Below are positions 1-5,784 of a DNA stretch of 5,784 nt, piece by piece. Origin of the DNA: Acidobacteriota bacterium (lineage in GTDB: Bacteria > Acidobacteriota > Vicinamibacteria > Vicinamibacterales > UBA2999); contig JACCSI010000065.1 in NCBI GenBank assembly GCA_013813075.1, positions 1 through 5,784 of the forward strand, given 5' to 3'. Numbering within the stretch: the first letter of the stretch is position 1; every line of letters starts with the position of its first letter. Made by a program: the position numbers and the translations under genes. A model generated the notes under the pieces. It was not told the DNA's origin, ran no database searches, and saw only the letters and a program-made list of their open reading frames with translations.

Positions 1-17
1 CCGCAGTAAGCCACGCG

Positions 18-719
18 TCAGGCGTGCGCGACCGCTCGATCGGTCAGCGCGTCGCGCTCCACCGCACCGTCGCGGATGGCGATGACGCGGTGCGCGTGGG
101 CGGCAATGTCGGCCTCGTGCGTGACCAGGATAATCGTGTTGCCGCCCGCGTGCAGGCGATCGAACAGGGCCATGATCTCAATGCCCGTCTTCGAGTCGAG
201 ATTTCCGGTCGGTTCGTCGGCCAGCAGAATCGACGGGTTGTTGACAAGCGCCCGGGCGATTGCGACCCGCTGACGCTGACCGCCGGATAGCTCGTTGGGC
301 CGGTGGTGCATTCGCGGCGTGAGCTCCACCTTTTCGAGTGCGCCCCTGGCACGCTCCAGCCGATCTTTCTTCGACACGCCTGCATAGACGAGCGGCAGCT
401 CCACATTGTGCAGCGCCGTCGCCCGCGGCAACAGGTTGAAGGTCTGGAACACGAACCCAATCTCTTCGTTTCGGATACGGGCCAGCTCGTTGCCGTTCAT
501 CTGGCTGACCTCCTTTTCGTTGAGGAGGTAAGTGCCTTGCGACGGCGTGTCGAGGCAGCCAATGAGATTCATCAACGTCGACTTACCAGAGCCCGAGGGT
601 CCCATGATGGCCACGTACTCGCCGCGTTGAATCTGAATGGAGACGCCGCGCAGCGCATGAATCTGCTCGTCACCCATCTGGTAGGTCTTCCACAGGTCGC
701 GGGTTTCAATGAGGGCCAT
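18..719 (-). CDS. ABC transporter ATP-binding protein, MacB/LolD family
   Basis: Cytoplasmic ATPase subunit that would power a MacB/FtsX-type permease (macrolide or peptide export, or lipoprotein release). The 233-residue protein has all nucleotide-binding motifs in order: Walker [10 protein letters not shown] at about 40-48, Q-loop VFQTFNLLP at about 90-98, signature LSGGQ at 144-148, Walker B with D-loop [13 protein letters not shown] at 164-176, and the H-loop histidine (LVTHE) near 201. The [15 protein letters not shown] and DEPTGNLDS wording is typical of the MacB/LolD group, and the length is normal for it. I chose the ATG at 719 over the GTG at 734 because the AAAGGTGG ribosome site overlaps the GTG. 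It lies 46 nt downstream of the small gene 766-1074, probably in the same leftward operon. The expected permease is not in the window; only 17 nt remain after the TGA. The substrate cannot be inferred. Confidence 0.95.
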   Translation of the reverse strand: MALIETRDLWKTYQMGDEQIHALRGVSIQIQRGEYVAIMGPSGSGKSTLMNLIGCLDTPSQGTYLLNEKEVSQMNGNELARIRNEEIGFVFQTFNLLPRATALHNVELPLVYAGVSKKDRLERARGALEKVELTPRMHHRPNELSGGQRQRVAIARALVNNPSILLADEPTGNLDSKTGIEIMALFDRLHAGGNTIILVTHEADIAAHAHRVIAIRDGAVERDALTDRAVAHA

Positions 720-730
720 ATGATGCCAGT

Positions 731-738
731 CCACCTTT
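731..738 (-). promoter_or_regulatory. Ribosome binding site of the ABC ATPase gene
   Basis: On the minus strand the sequence AAAGGTGG lies 11 nt before the ATG at 719. It physically overlaps the in-frame GTG at 732-734, so it can only serve the downstream ATG. This decides the start in favour of 719. The spacing is slightly long. Confidence 0.55.
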
Positions 739-765
739 AGGACGGCGGCGGTCGGCGTGGAGTTC

Positions 766-1074
766 CTATCCAGCGAAATTCTTCAGCTTTTCGATGAGCA
801 CCCGCGCCGAAGCCGGCGCGCCGGCCGGTATCATCGCCGCCCAGTCGCGCATGTCGACTGGGACGGGAAACATCATCTCGGCCATCGATGGTATCTTTCG
901 ACGCGGCTCCTCAATGGCGCGCGCCAGCTCATTGGCTGGTGCCAGGCGGTTGCCGATGAGCGGCAGAATGACCGGCTTCTGCTCGATGTGAGCCTTCTGC
1001 GCGTCGAGCCAGGCGGCCGTGGCGACAGGGCCGTTCACGCCCGCCGCAATCTTGACGCGCACGCTCGGAGGCAC
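766..1074 (-). CDS. Hypothetical protein, start uncertain (possible frameshift)
   Basis: I do not recognise this protein. The frame is clearly coding: most codons from GTG 1074 to TAG 766 end in G or C and the protein is balanced, not the Arg-rich composition typical of shadow frames here. The 102 residues are mostly helical and hydrophilic with no signal peptide or membrane segment; landmarks are [20 protein letters not shown] near the N-terminus and [15 protein letters not shown] in the middle. The GTG at 1074 has no ribosome site. A better start, ATG at 1114 with GAGG just upstream, is in another frame and encodes [17 protein letters not shown] before running into the out-of-frame region. 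A one-base indel near 1074 would join the two into a protein of about 115 residues. The gene lies between acs and the ABC ATPase, all leftward, and may be co-transcribed with them. The coding call is fairly firm; the N-terminus is not. Confidence 0.7.
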   Translation of the reverse strand: MPPSVRVKIAAGVNGPVATAAWLDAQKAHIEQKPVILPLIGNRLAPANELARAIEEPRRKIPSMAEMMFPVPVDMRDWAAMIPAGAPASARVLIEKLKNFAG

Positions 1075-1168
1075 CGTCCGGCGAAATATCCACGGCCGCC
1101 ACCCTGGCTGTCATGCCCTCGCACCGCCCGGGCTGGCGCCGCTCAGGCGCTTGCCGTAGCTGGGGACC

Positions 1169-3133
1169 CTACGATTCGTCCTCGTATTGGTCTTTGAGTT
1201 TCTGCACGACACCCGGGTCCGCAAGCGTCGTCGTATCGCCGAGCGCCTTGCCTTCAGCAATGTCCCGCAGCAGGCGCCGCATGATCTTGCCGGAACGCGT
1301 TTTTGGTAGATCCGCGGCAAAAATCACATCGTCCGGCCGCGCGATCGCGCCGATTTTGTTGGCGACGTGTCTTTTCAGCTCATCGGCCAGCGCACTCGAG
1401 AGCGCCACGCCTTCCTTGACCGTCACGAAAGCCGTGATTGCCTGGCCTTTGATGTCGTGCGGTTTGCCCACGACCGCTGCCTCAGCCACCTTCTGATGAT
1501 CGACGAGCGCGCTCTCGACCTCCATCGTACCGATGCGGTGTCCCGCCACGTTGAGGACGTCATCGACGCGACCGAGTAACCAGAAGTAGCCGTCGTCGTC
1601 GCGCTTGGCGCCGTCACCGGTGAAGTAGATTTCGGGCGTCCAGCGGCTCCAGTATTGGTGCCCGTAGCGTTCGGGGTCGCCGTAGATACCGCGCAGCATC
1701 GCCGGCCACGGCCGCGTCAGCGCGAGCAGGCCGCCACCAACCTTCACCGTGTCAGCCTTGTCGGTCAGCACCTCGGCGCTGATACCGGGGAAGGGGCGCG
1801 TCGCTGACCCTGGCTTGGTGGCGGTGATTCCCGGCAACGGCGTAATCATGATCGCGCCGGTTTCTGTCTGCCACCACGTGTCGACCACCGGACAGCGCTC
1901 GCCGCCGATGTGAAGGTGGTACCACATCCAGGCCTCGGGGTTGATCGGTTCGCCGACCGATCCCAGCAGCCGTAGCGATGTCAGATCATGTTTGGCCGGC
2001 CACTCCGTTCCCCAGCGCATGCACGCGCGAATCGCGGTCGGTGCCGTGTAAAAAATCGTGACGCCATAACGCTCCACGATCGACCAGAGGCGGTCCTTCT
2101 GCGGCCAGTCAGGGGCGCCCTCGTACATGACGACGGTGGCGCCGTTGGCGAGCGGTCCGTAGACCACGTAGCTATGTCCCGTCACCCAGCCGATATCGGC
2201 CGTACACCAGTACACGTCATCGTCCTTCAGGTCGAACACCCACTTGGTGGTGGCGTATGTGCCGACCAGGTAACCGCCGGTGGTGTGCACGATGCCTTTG
2301 GGTTTTCCAGTGGTCCCGGAGGTGTAGAGGATGTACAGCATGTCCTCTGCGTCCATGGCCTCTGGCGCGCAGCGGGAGGGCGCGCCCGCCATCAGGTCGT
2401 GATACCAGTGGTCTCGCCCGGGCCGCATCGTGACCGGGATGTCTCGCTGACCCCGTTTCACCACGACGGCGTGCTCAATCGACGGCGTGTCGGCAAGCGC
2501 CTCGTCGGCGAGGCTCTTCAACTGCACCACACCGCCGCGGCGCAACCCGCCATCTGCGGTGACTAGAAGGCGGGCTTCAGCGTCGTTGATGCGATCGCGT
2601 AAGGACTCCGCCGAAAAGCCGCCGAAAACCACCGAGTGCACTGCACCGATGCGCGCACAGGCGAGCATGGCGATGGCAAGCTCCGGTATCAGCGGCAGGT
2701 AAATCGCGACGCGATCCCCGCGGCCGACGCCAAGTGACTTGAGCACGTTGGCAAACTGGCAGACGTCGCGGTGCAGATCGAAATAGGTCAGCGTGCGCCG
2801 ATCGCCTGGCTCACCTTCCCAGATGATCGCGGCCTTGTTGCGGCGCGCCGAGCGCACGTGGCGGTCGAGGCAGTTGACGCTCGCGTTGATCTTGCCGCCG
2901 ACAAACCACATGGCATGCGGCGGGTTCCACTCGAGCACCGAGTGCCACGGCGTCGACCACTCGAGTTCGCGCGCAAAGTTGGCCCAGAAAGCTTCGGGAT
3001 CGCGGGCCGCGTCATCATAGATTCTCGGATCGTTGACATTGGCCTGCGCTCGAAACCGCTCGGAGGGGGGGAAGGAACGGTTTTCCTGCAGCAGTGCGTC
3101 GATCTCGGGGGACACCTTCGGCCGGTCTGACAT
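1169..3133 (-). CDS. acsA: Acetyl-CoA synthetase (AMP-forming)
   Basis: Converts acetate, ATP and CoA to acetyl-CoA, AMP and pyrophosphate through an acetyl-adenylate, in the cytoplasm. The 654 residues match the usual family length of about 650. An N-terminal ACS domain (roughly 25-90, with [20 protein letters not shown]) precedes the AMP-binding core. The phosphate-binding loop [11 protein letters not shown] is at 270-280, the acetate-pocket segments [11 protein letters not shown] at 312-322 and [12 protein letters not shown] at 391-402, and DTWWQTETG at 418-426. The hinge region [20 protein letters not shown] is at 503-522. The C-terminal TRSGKIMRR at 612-620 contains the catalytic lysine K616, the residue that is reversibly acetylated in studied homologues. 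The WWQTETG tryptophan pair fits an acetate-sized pocket over longer acids. The frame is intact throughout. The ATG at 3133 has no Shine-Dalgarno but has a -10-like hexamer 6 nt upstream, so its mRNA may be leaderless. It is probably the first gene of a leftward operon. Confidence 0.98.
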   Translation of the reverse strand: MSDRPKVSPEIDALLQENRSFPPSERFRAQANVNDPRIYDDAARDPEAFWANFARELEWSTPWHSVLEWNPPHAMWFVGGKINASVNCLDRHVRSARRNKAAIIWEGEPGDRRTLTYFDLHRDVCQFANVLKSLGVGRGDRVAIYLPLIPELAIAMLACARIGAVHSVVFGGFSAESLRDRINDAEARLLVTADGGLRRGGVVQLKSLADEALADTPSIEHAVVVKRGQRDIPVTMRPGRDHWYHDLMAGAPSRCAPEAMDAEDMLYILYTSGTTGKPKGIVHTTGGYLVGTYATTKWVFDLKDDDVYWCTADIGWVTGHSYVVYGPLANGATVVMYEGAPDWPQKDRLWSIVERYGVTIFYTAPTAIRACMRWGTEWPAKHDLTSLRLLGSVGEPINPEAWMWYHLHIGGERCPVVDTWWQTETGAIMITPLPGITATKPGSATRPFPGISAEVLTDKADTVKVGGGLLALTRPWPAMLRGIYGDPERYGHQYWSRWTPEIYFTGDGAKRDDDGYFWLLGRVDDVLNVAGHRIGTMEVESALVDHQKVAEAAVVGKPHDIKGQAITAFVTVKEGVALSSALADELKRHVANKIGAIARPDDVIFAADLPKTRSGKIMRRLLRDIAEGKALGDTTTLADPGVVQKLKDQYEDES

Positions 3134-3139
3134 GTCGGC

Positions 3140-3169
3140 AGTATAGGACAGCCGTCACGTCGTCTTGAA
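3140..3169 (-). promoter_or_regulatory. Putative acs promoter (leaderless type)
   Basis: The minus strand reads TATACT at 3145-3140 (5 of 6 matches to TATAAT), ending 6 nt before the acs ATG. A weak -35 candidate, TTCAAG at 3169-3164, lies 18 nt further upstream with only 3 of 6 matches. Transcription would start at or within a base or two of the ATG. No Shine-Dalgarno is present between the hexamer and the ATG. Confidence 0.4.
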
Positions 3170-3202
3170 CGCCGCTGCGTACCGCGCCCACCGCATTCTG
3201 CC

Positions 3203-3220
3203 GAGCCCCTAAAAGGGCTC
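3203..3220 (-). terminator. Hairpin after the membrane-protein gene
   Basis: A perfect 6-bp inverted repeat, GAGCCC at 3203-3208 and GGGCTC at 3215-3220, with a 6-nt loop begins 10 nt beyond the TAG at 3230. On the minus strand no T-run follows, so it is not a textbook intrinsic terminator. It could end or stabilise the leftward transcript. The position after a stop codon and before the acs promoter supports the call. Confidence 0.4.
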
Positions 3221-3229
3221 CACGTCTGG

Positions 3230-3790
3230 CTACAGAATCGGCGGTGGTGGCGGCGGCGGCGCCAGGAACGTCTGCGGTTCGAAACCAGCCGGCGGGGGAG
3301 GAGGTGGCGGCGGGACGTTCTTCCGGAACATCACGGTCCCGAGGATGCCGCCGAGAACGCCAAAAATTGAATAGAAGAACAGCGAAAACATCAGGCTGAA
3401 TAGGAACGCGGCACCGATCATCATGCCAGTGCCCATCCCGCCGCGCATCTGTTCGAAGATTGACCGCACTTCGGGCGGCATCTCCTGCGCCCCTGCCAAA
3501 ATGCGGTCGAGCATCTCTGATTGAAACGGGCCCAGCGCCAGGCTGATCGGAATTGACAGCACCGCCCCCACGAGCGCGCCGATGGCCCCCGCCATCAGCC
3601 CGACAATCGCGCCGTCGCCGGTGGATAGCGGCGCCGGGTGATTCTGCTGCATCAGGTACGCCGCCAGCGCGCCGCCGGCGACGACCCACGCACAGCAGCA
3701 AAAGTTGGCGAGGTTGACCACCGGAAGCGCCGAGAGCACCCCGATCGCGACGCCGGCGAGCAACGCCGGTTGGAGCTTGGATGGGTTCAT
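3230..3790 (-). CDS. Small integral membrane protein with C-terminal polyproline tracts
   Basis: Unnamed membrane protein of 186 residues from ATG 3790; a TTG at 3808 in the same frame would add six residues and is less likely. Hydrophobic segments lie at about 9-27, 32-48, 60-86 and 122-155, the last two long and Gly/Ala-rich, giving an estimated four or more membrane passes. A Cys triplet (NFCCCAWVVAGG, residues 29-40) sits at the second segment. A hydrophilic Met-rich stretch at 89-120 links the third and fourth segments. The tail after RKN is unusual: eight prolines at 160-167, the spacer AGFEPQTFLA, then seven prolines at 178-184, ending in Ile-Leu. Similar small membrane proteins with an N-C-C-C-x-W pattern seem familiar to me, but I cannot name the family or a function. 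The gene starts 81 nt after the stop of the decayed inositol-phosphate synthase, and a hairpin follows its own stop. Confidence 0.85.
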   Translation of the reverse strand: MNPSKLQPALLAGVAIGVLSALPVVNLANFCCCAWVVAGGALAAYLMQQNHPAPLSTGDGAIVGLMAGAIGALVGAVLSIPISLALGPFQSEMLDRILAGAQEMPPEVRSIFEQMRGGMGTGMMIGAAFLFSLMFSLFFYSIFGVLGGILGTVMFRKNVPPPPPPPPAGFEPQTFLAPPPPPPPIL

Positions 3791-3871
3791 GTAAGTGTCC
3801 AGTAACAAGTGGTCCAGGTCGAAACCAAAGATGCGGCTTTGAACTTGAGCCCTGATAACTTCGAACTCTCG

Positions 3872-4618
3872 TCAATCGTAATATTCGCGTCCCTCGCCCG
3901 CCATGGGTGACTGTGTCTCGAGCGCCAGCGCCATCAACGCCGGCACGTCCGCGCTGAGGTTCGGGGCCCCGTTGGCGTACGGGATGCCTTCTTTGATCGC
4001 GGCATAGGCATAAATCATGCTCGGCGGAATCGCCGGATCGCTCTGCTCCAGGCCCTTCTCCAGCGATTCCATGGTCTGATGGACCGCCGTCTCCTTCATA
4101 TAGATCTCGGTGCTGCCACACCACACCATCACAAGTCGATCGCAGTGGTTGTCCTGCTTGAACTTGCGAATGTCCGCAATGACCTGCTCCGCGAGATCTT
4201 TTTTCGATTTGCCCTTCTTCACATTCGGGCCGTCGAGGCGCTTCACGTAATGCTGCTCGAACACGGCCGGCATCGGCTGGACGGCCGCAACTCAGGGCGC
4301 ACCTGCTCGAGCAGCGTTGGTTCGAGCACGCCCGCGGTGCGCGCGCCGGCATAGCAGTCCGCCGCAAAATGTCCCAGCCGCCGAAGACGATGTCGTCCAG
4401 CGTCGGGAGGTCGATAAACTCGCGAATCTTTGGCGACCGTCCGTCGGTGCGCTTACCGAGCCGGATGGTCCCATTTCCGTCAAGGAGCCCACCGGCGGCG
4501 CCACCTTCTTGCGGATGGCATGCACGCCGGCAATGACGGTCGTGCTCACGGCGCCCAGCCCTACCAGTAGAATGCCGAGTTTTCCGCTGGCTGGCGCGAT
4601 CTCTACAGGTGGTTTCAC
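3872..4618 (-). pseudogene. ino1: myo-Inositol-1-phosphate (inositol-3-phosphate) synthase, frameshifted and truncated
   Basis: The intact enzyme makes 1D-myo-inositol 3-phosphate from glucose 6-phosphate using NAD. The pieces here read, in order: GKLGILLVGLGAVSTT (Rossmann NAD loop) and GSLTEMG in the frame from GTG 4618; then TIRLGKRTDGRSPKI and LDDIVFGGWDI one frame over; then ADCYAGARTAGVLEPTLLEQ; then PMPAVFEQHYVKRLDGPNV, DRLVMVWCGSTEIYMKE, PSMIYAYAAIKEG and NGAPNLSADVPAL to the TGA at 3872. Each change of frame is explained by one missing base: near 4469-4467, in the T-run 4369-4366, and in the G-run 4286-4285. Three losses return to the original phase, but the original frame has a TGA at 4294-4292. 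Even if repaired, the product is about 249 residues against about 430-440 for bacterial homologues as I recall them. It stops before the GKDFKTGQT-like region and the active-site lysines. Sequencing error could explain the indels but not the missing C-terminus. Confidence 0.9.
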
Positions 4619-4626
4619 GGTCTGGA

Positions 4627-4632
4627 ACTATA
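4627..4632 (-). promoter_or_regulatory. -10-like hexamer before the inositol-phosphate synthase remnant
   Basis: The minus strand reads TATAGT at 4632-4627 (5 of 6 to TATAAT), ending 8 nt before the GTG at 4618. No Shine-Dalgarno lies between them and no good -35 was found at 16-18 nt spacing. This would give a near-leaderless transcript, if it is still active for a broken gene. Confidence 0.35.
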
Positions 4633-4740
4633 TCAAAGCGAATTCGCGGGAGGGCTTGCCGGCGTGCCATCGACGTGGAGGCAACCGGATTTGAGGGCGG
4701 TGATCGGCATCATCTCGAAAGCCCTTTTGAAACCGTGTCC

Positions 4741-4746
4741 TATCAT
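4741..4746 (+). promoter_or_regulatory. -10-like hexamer before the methyltransferase gene
   Basis: TATCAT ends 6 nt before the ATG at 4753, in the divergent intergenic region. No -35 match was found at normal spacing. GAGG at 4747-4750 resembles a ribosome site but lies only 2 nt from the ATG, closer than usual for function. The arrangement mirrors that seen before acs. Confidence 0.3.
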
Positions 4747-4752
4747 GAGGCC

Positions 4753-5262
4753 ATGTTCTTTCGATTCAAGCGCATGAAGCCGATGGATCCGTTGCAGGTC
4801 GCCATGACCGGCGTGCGCATGGGCGAGCGGTATCTGCAAGTCTTCTGCAGCGATGCTGCGCTGACACGTGGGCTGGCGACCAAGGTCGGGTTGAGCGGCA
4901 TTGCCGCACTGGCCGCCGGCACCGACGGTCAAGCCAAGCAGGCCAAAAAGGCCGCCGAGAAGGCCGGCGTGCTGATTGACATCAAGGTGACGGCCAGGGC
5001 GTTGGAGTGGGACGACGGTGCGTTTGACATGGTGGTGCTGGACAACACTGGTGGGGCCTTCGGAGCCTTGGCCGAGGCCGACCGAACGGCCTGCCTCGCG
5101 GAATCGCGCCGCGTGCTGCGGCCGGGAGGGCGGCTCGAGTTCATTGAGCGCTCCGGCGACCCGAACATGGTCGAGGCGGTATTGGCCGCCGCCGCTTTCA
5201 AACCTGTGCGAACGCTCGCGGAACGCGATGGCTTCCGCTTTGTAGAAGGACTCAAGGCATGA
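4753..5262 (+). CDS. Short class I SAM-dependent methyltransferase-like protein
   Basis: Predicted cytoplasmic methyltransferase of 169 residues; the substrate is unknown. From ATG 4753 it reads MKPMDPLQVAMTGVRMGERYLQV, then the position of SAM motif I as QVFCSDAALTRG (29-40). An acidic DDGAFDMVVLDN stretch at 87-98 fits motif II/III, and the motif VLRPGGRLEFIE at 121-132 is the classic post-motif of class I methyltransferases. Motif I lacks the usual GxGxG glycines, so SAM binding is plausible but unproven. The frame is open upstream to 4609, but that extension is Arg-rich and overlaps the divergent gene, so the internal ATG is preferred. It is shorter than most class I enzymes, with the C-terminal strands reduced to PVRTLAERDGFRFVEGLKA. 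Its TGA overlaps the ATG of the following SDR gene (ATGA, 5259-5262), which indicates translational coupling. Confidence 0.85.
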   Translation: MFFRFKRMKPMDPLQVAMTGVRMGERYLQVFCSDAALTRGLATKVGLSGIAALAAGTDGQAKQAKKAAEKAGVLIDIKVTARALEWDDGAFDMVVLDNTGGAFGALAEADRTACLAESRRVLRPGGRLEFIERSGDPNMVEAVLAAAAFKPVRTLAERDGFRFVEGLKA

Positions 5263-5784
5263 CCATGTTTGCGAACAAAGTGGCGATCGTCACCGGAGCG
5301 TCGAGCGGGATCGGGCGCGCGACGGCGGTCGCCCTGGCGCACGGGGGCGCCTCTGTCGTGGCGGTCGCGCGCAGTGCCGCCGCGCTTGAATCGGTCCTTG
5401 CGGATTGTCGGCGGGCAGCGGGCGGCGGGCAGTCCGACACCGAACGAGGGAGTGAAGCTGGCCTCTTGCGCTCGGTCTCGGCGGAACCAGACGCCACGCC
5501 CATACTTTCCGCTCGACAGGCGATCGCGGTCGTTGCCGATCTCACGTCGCCCGAGGGTCCCGATCACATCGTCAAACAAGCGGTCGAACACCTCGGCGGC
5601 ATCGACATTCTCATCAATGCAGCCGGCGTCATTGCCATGGGCACGACCGACGCCACCAGCGACGAGAGTTGGGACCGAGTAATGGATCTCAATGTGCGTG
5701 CACCATTTCGTCTGATGCGCGCAGCGTTTCCCTATTTGAAGACACGCCGCGGCGCCGTCGTGAATGTGTCGAGCGTCAATGGGC
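5259..5784 (+). CDS. Short-chain dehydrogenase/reductase (SDR), partial at the right edge
   Basis: NAD(P)-dependent oxidoreductase of the classical SDR family; the first 175 residues are present and the gene runs off the window. The Rossmann motif TGASSGIG is at 12-19, the acidic cofactor-adenine position ADLT at 93-96, NAAG at 120-123 (a variant of NNAG), the structural Asn in LNVRAPF at 145, and VNVSSVNG near the edge with the likely catalytic Ser at 172. The YxxxK dyad lies outside. The start is the ATG at 5259, overlapping the methyltransferase stop by 4 nt; a second ATG at 5265 also fits. Between ADCRRAAGG and QAIAVVADLTSPEG, where classical members have only a short link, about 30 extra residues are inserted (see 5427-5516). 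SDR substrate specificity cannot be read from this part, so the substrate is not assigned. Confidence 0.93.
   Translation, partial: MTMFANKVAIVTGASSGIGRATAVALAHGGASVVAVARSAAALESVLADCRRAAGGGQSDTERGSEAGLLRSVSAEPDATPILSARQAIAVVADLTSPEGPDHIVKQAVEHLGGIDILINAAGVIAMGTTDATSDESWDRVMDLNVRAPFRLMRAAFPYLKTRRGAVVNVSSVNG
5427..5516 (+). repeat. Possible 90-nt in-frame insertion element within the SDR gene
   Basis: Residues 57-86 of the SDR have no counterpart in classical SDRs, where the segment before AIAVVADLT is short (RAAGGQAIAVVADL-like). The extra piece is exactly 90 nt, keeps the frame and has no stop in the SDR frame. CAG occurs at 5430-5432 and again at 5517-5519, as a short target duplication would give. 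The inserted peptide is polar (SDTERGSEAGLLRSVSAEPD in its middle). A small imperfect stem, GGTCT at 5474-5478 with AGAC at 5488-5491, is present. No second copy was found in this window, so the repeat nature is inferred. Confidence 0.4.

Noticed and set aside
303..740. A rightward open frame of 145 residues antisense to the ABC ATPase
   Set aside because: The opposite strand encodes all ABC motifs; this frame is a shadow.
812..825. Perfect 14-bp palindrome GCCGGCGCGCCGGC
   Set aside because: It lies inside the coding frame of the small gene and encodes ordinary Ala/Gly/Pro codons; such palindromes arise by chance at this GC content.
1988..2566. A 192-residue rightward open frame inside acs
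   Set aside because: It lies antisense to conserved acs sequence, has His/Arg/Val-rich shadow composition and no ribosome site; long antisense frames are expected in GC-rich genes.
3239..3259. CGG/TGG triplet run as a possible microsatellite
   Set aside because: It is the reverse strand of the second polyproline tract and uses mixed proline codons, so it is explained by the protein.
3015..4670. A 551-residue leftward open frame spanning the synthase remnant, the membrane gene and the acs start
   Set aside because: It is very Arg/Gly-rich, overlaps three better-supported genes, and only about 35 residues in it are real: the middle piece of the frameshifted synthase (TIRLGKRTDGRSPKI to GGWDI).
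4929..5591. A 220-residue leftward open frame antisense to the methyltransferase and SDR
   Set aside because: Both sense genes have recognisable motifs; this frame is Arg/Ser-rich and shows no family features.

Overview
The window is GC-rich bacterial DNA with strong G/C preference at third codon positions. Nothing in it fixes the taxon. The bacterial-type inositol-3-phosphate synthase, the small Cys-rich membrane protein and the methyltransferase remind me of Acidobacteriota-like genomes, but that is an inference from memory and not a database result. It looks chromosomal: no transposase, integrase, phage gene, CRISPR array, rRNA or tRNA was recognised.

Layout. Positions 18-3133 hold a leftward run of three genes: acetyl-CoA synthetase (acs, 1169-3133), a small unrecognised gene (766-1074, possibly with a frameshifted start reaching 1114) and an ABC-transporter ATPase of the MacB/LolD type (18-719) whose permease would lie beyond the left edge. 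Next, still leftward, comes a small four-helix-like membrane protein ending in two polyproline tracts (3230-3790), with a hairpin after its stop. Upstream of it is a broken gene for myo-inositol-1-phosphate synthase (3872-4618). It carries three apparent single-base losses within about 190 bp and lacks its C-terminal catalytic part. A divergent intergenic region (4619-4752) separates it from a rightward pair with ATGA overlap: a short class I methyltransferase-like protein (4753-5262) and a short-chain dehydrogenase/reductase (5259 to the right edge, incomplete).

The genes do not form one obvious pathway. acs is housekeeping carbon metabolism (acetate to acetyl-CoA), the ABC ATPase belongs to export or lipoprotein trafficking, and the methyltransferase and SDR are probably co-translated.

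The most notable observations are: (i) a 90-nt in-frame insertion inside the SDR gene, bounded by CAG at both ends, which looks like a small protein-coding insertion element; (ii) the decayed inositol-phosphate synthase; (iii) -10-like hexamers 6-8 nt before the start codons of all three genes that probably begin transcription units, with no usable Shine-Dalgarno, suggesting leaderless mRNAs; (iv) polyproline tracts of 8 and 7 at the end of a membrane protein. I did not find a convincing new multi-gene system.
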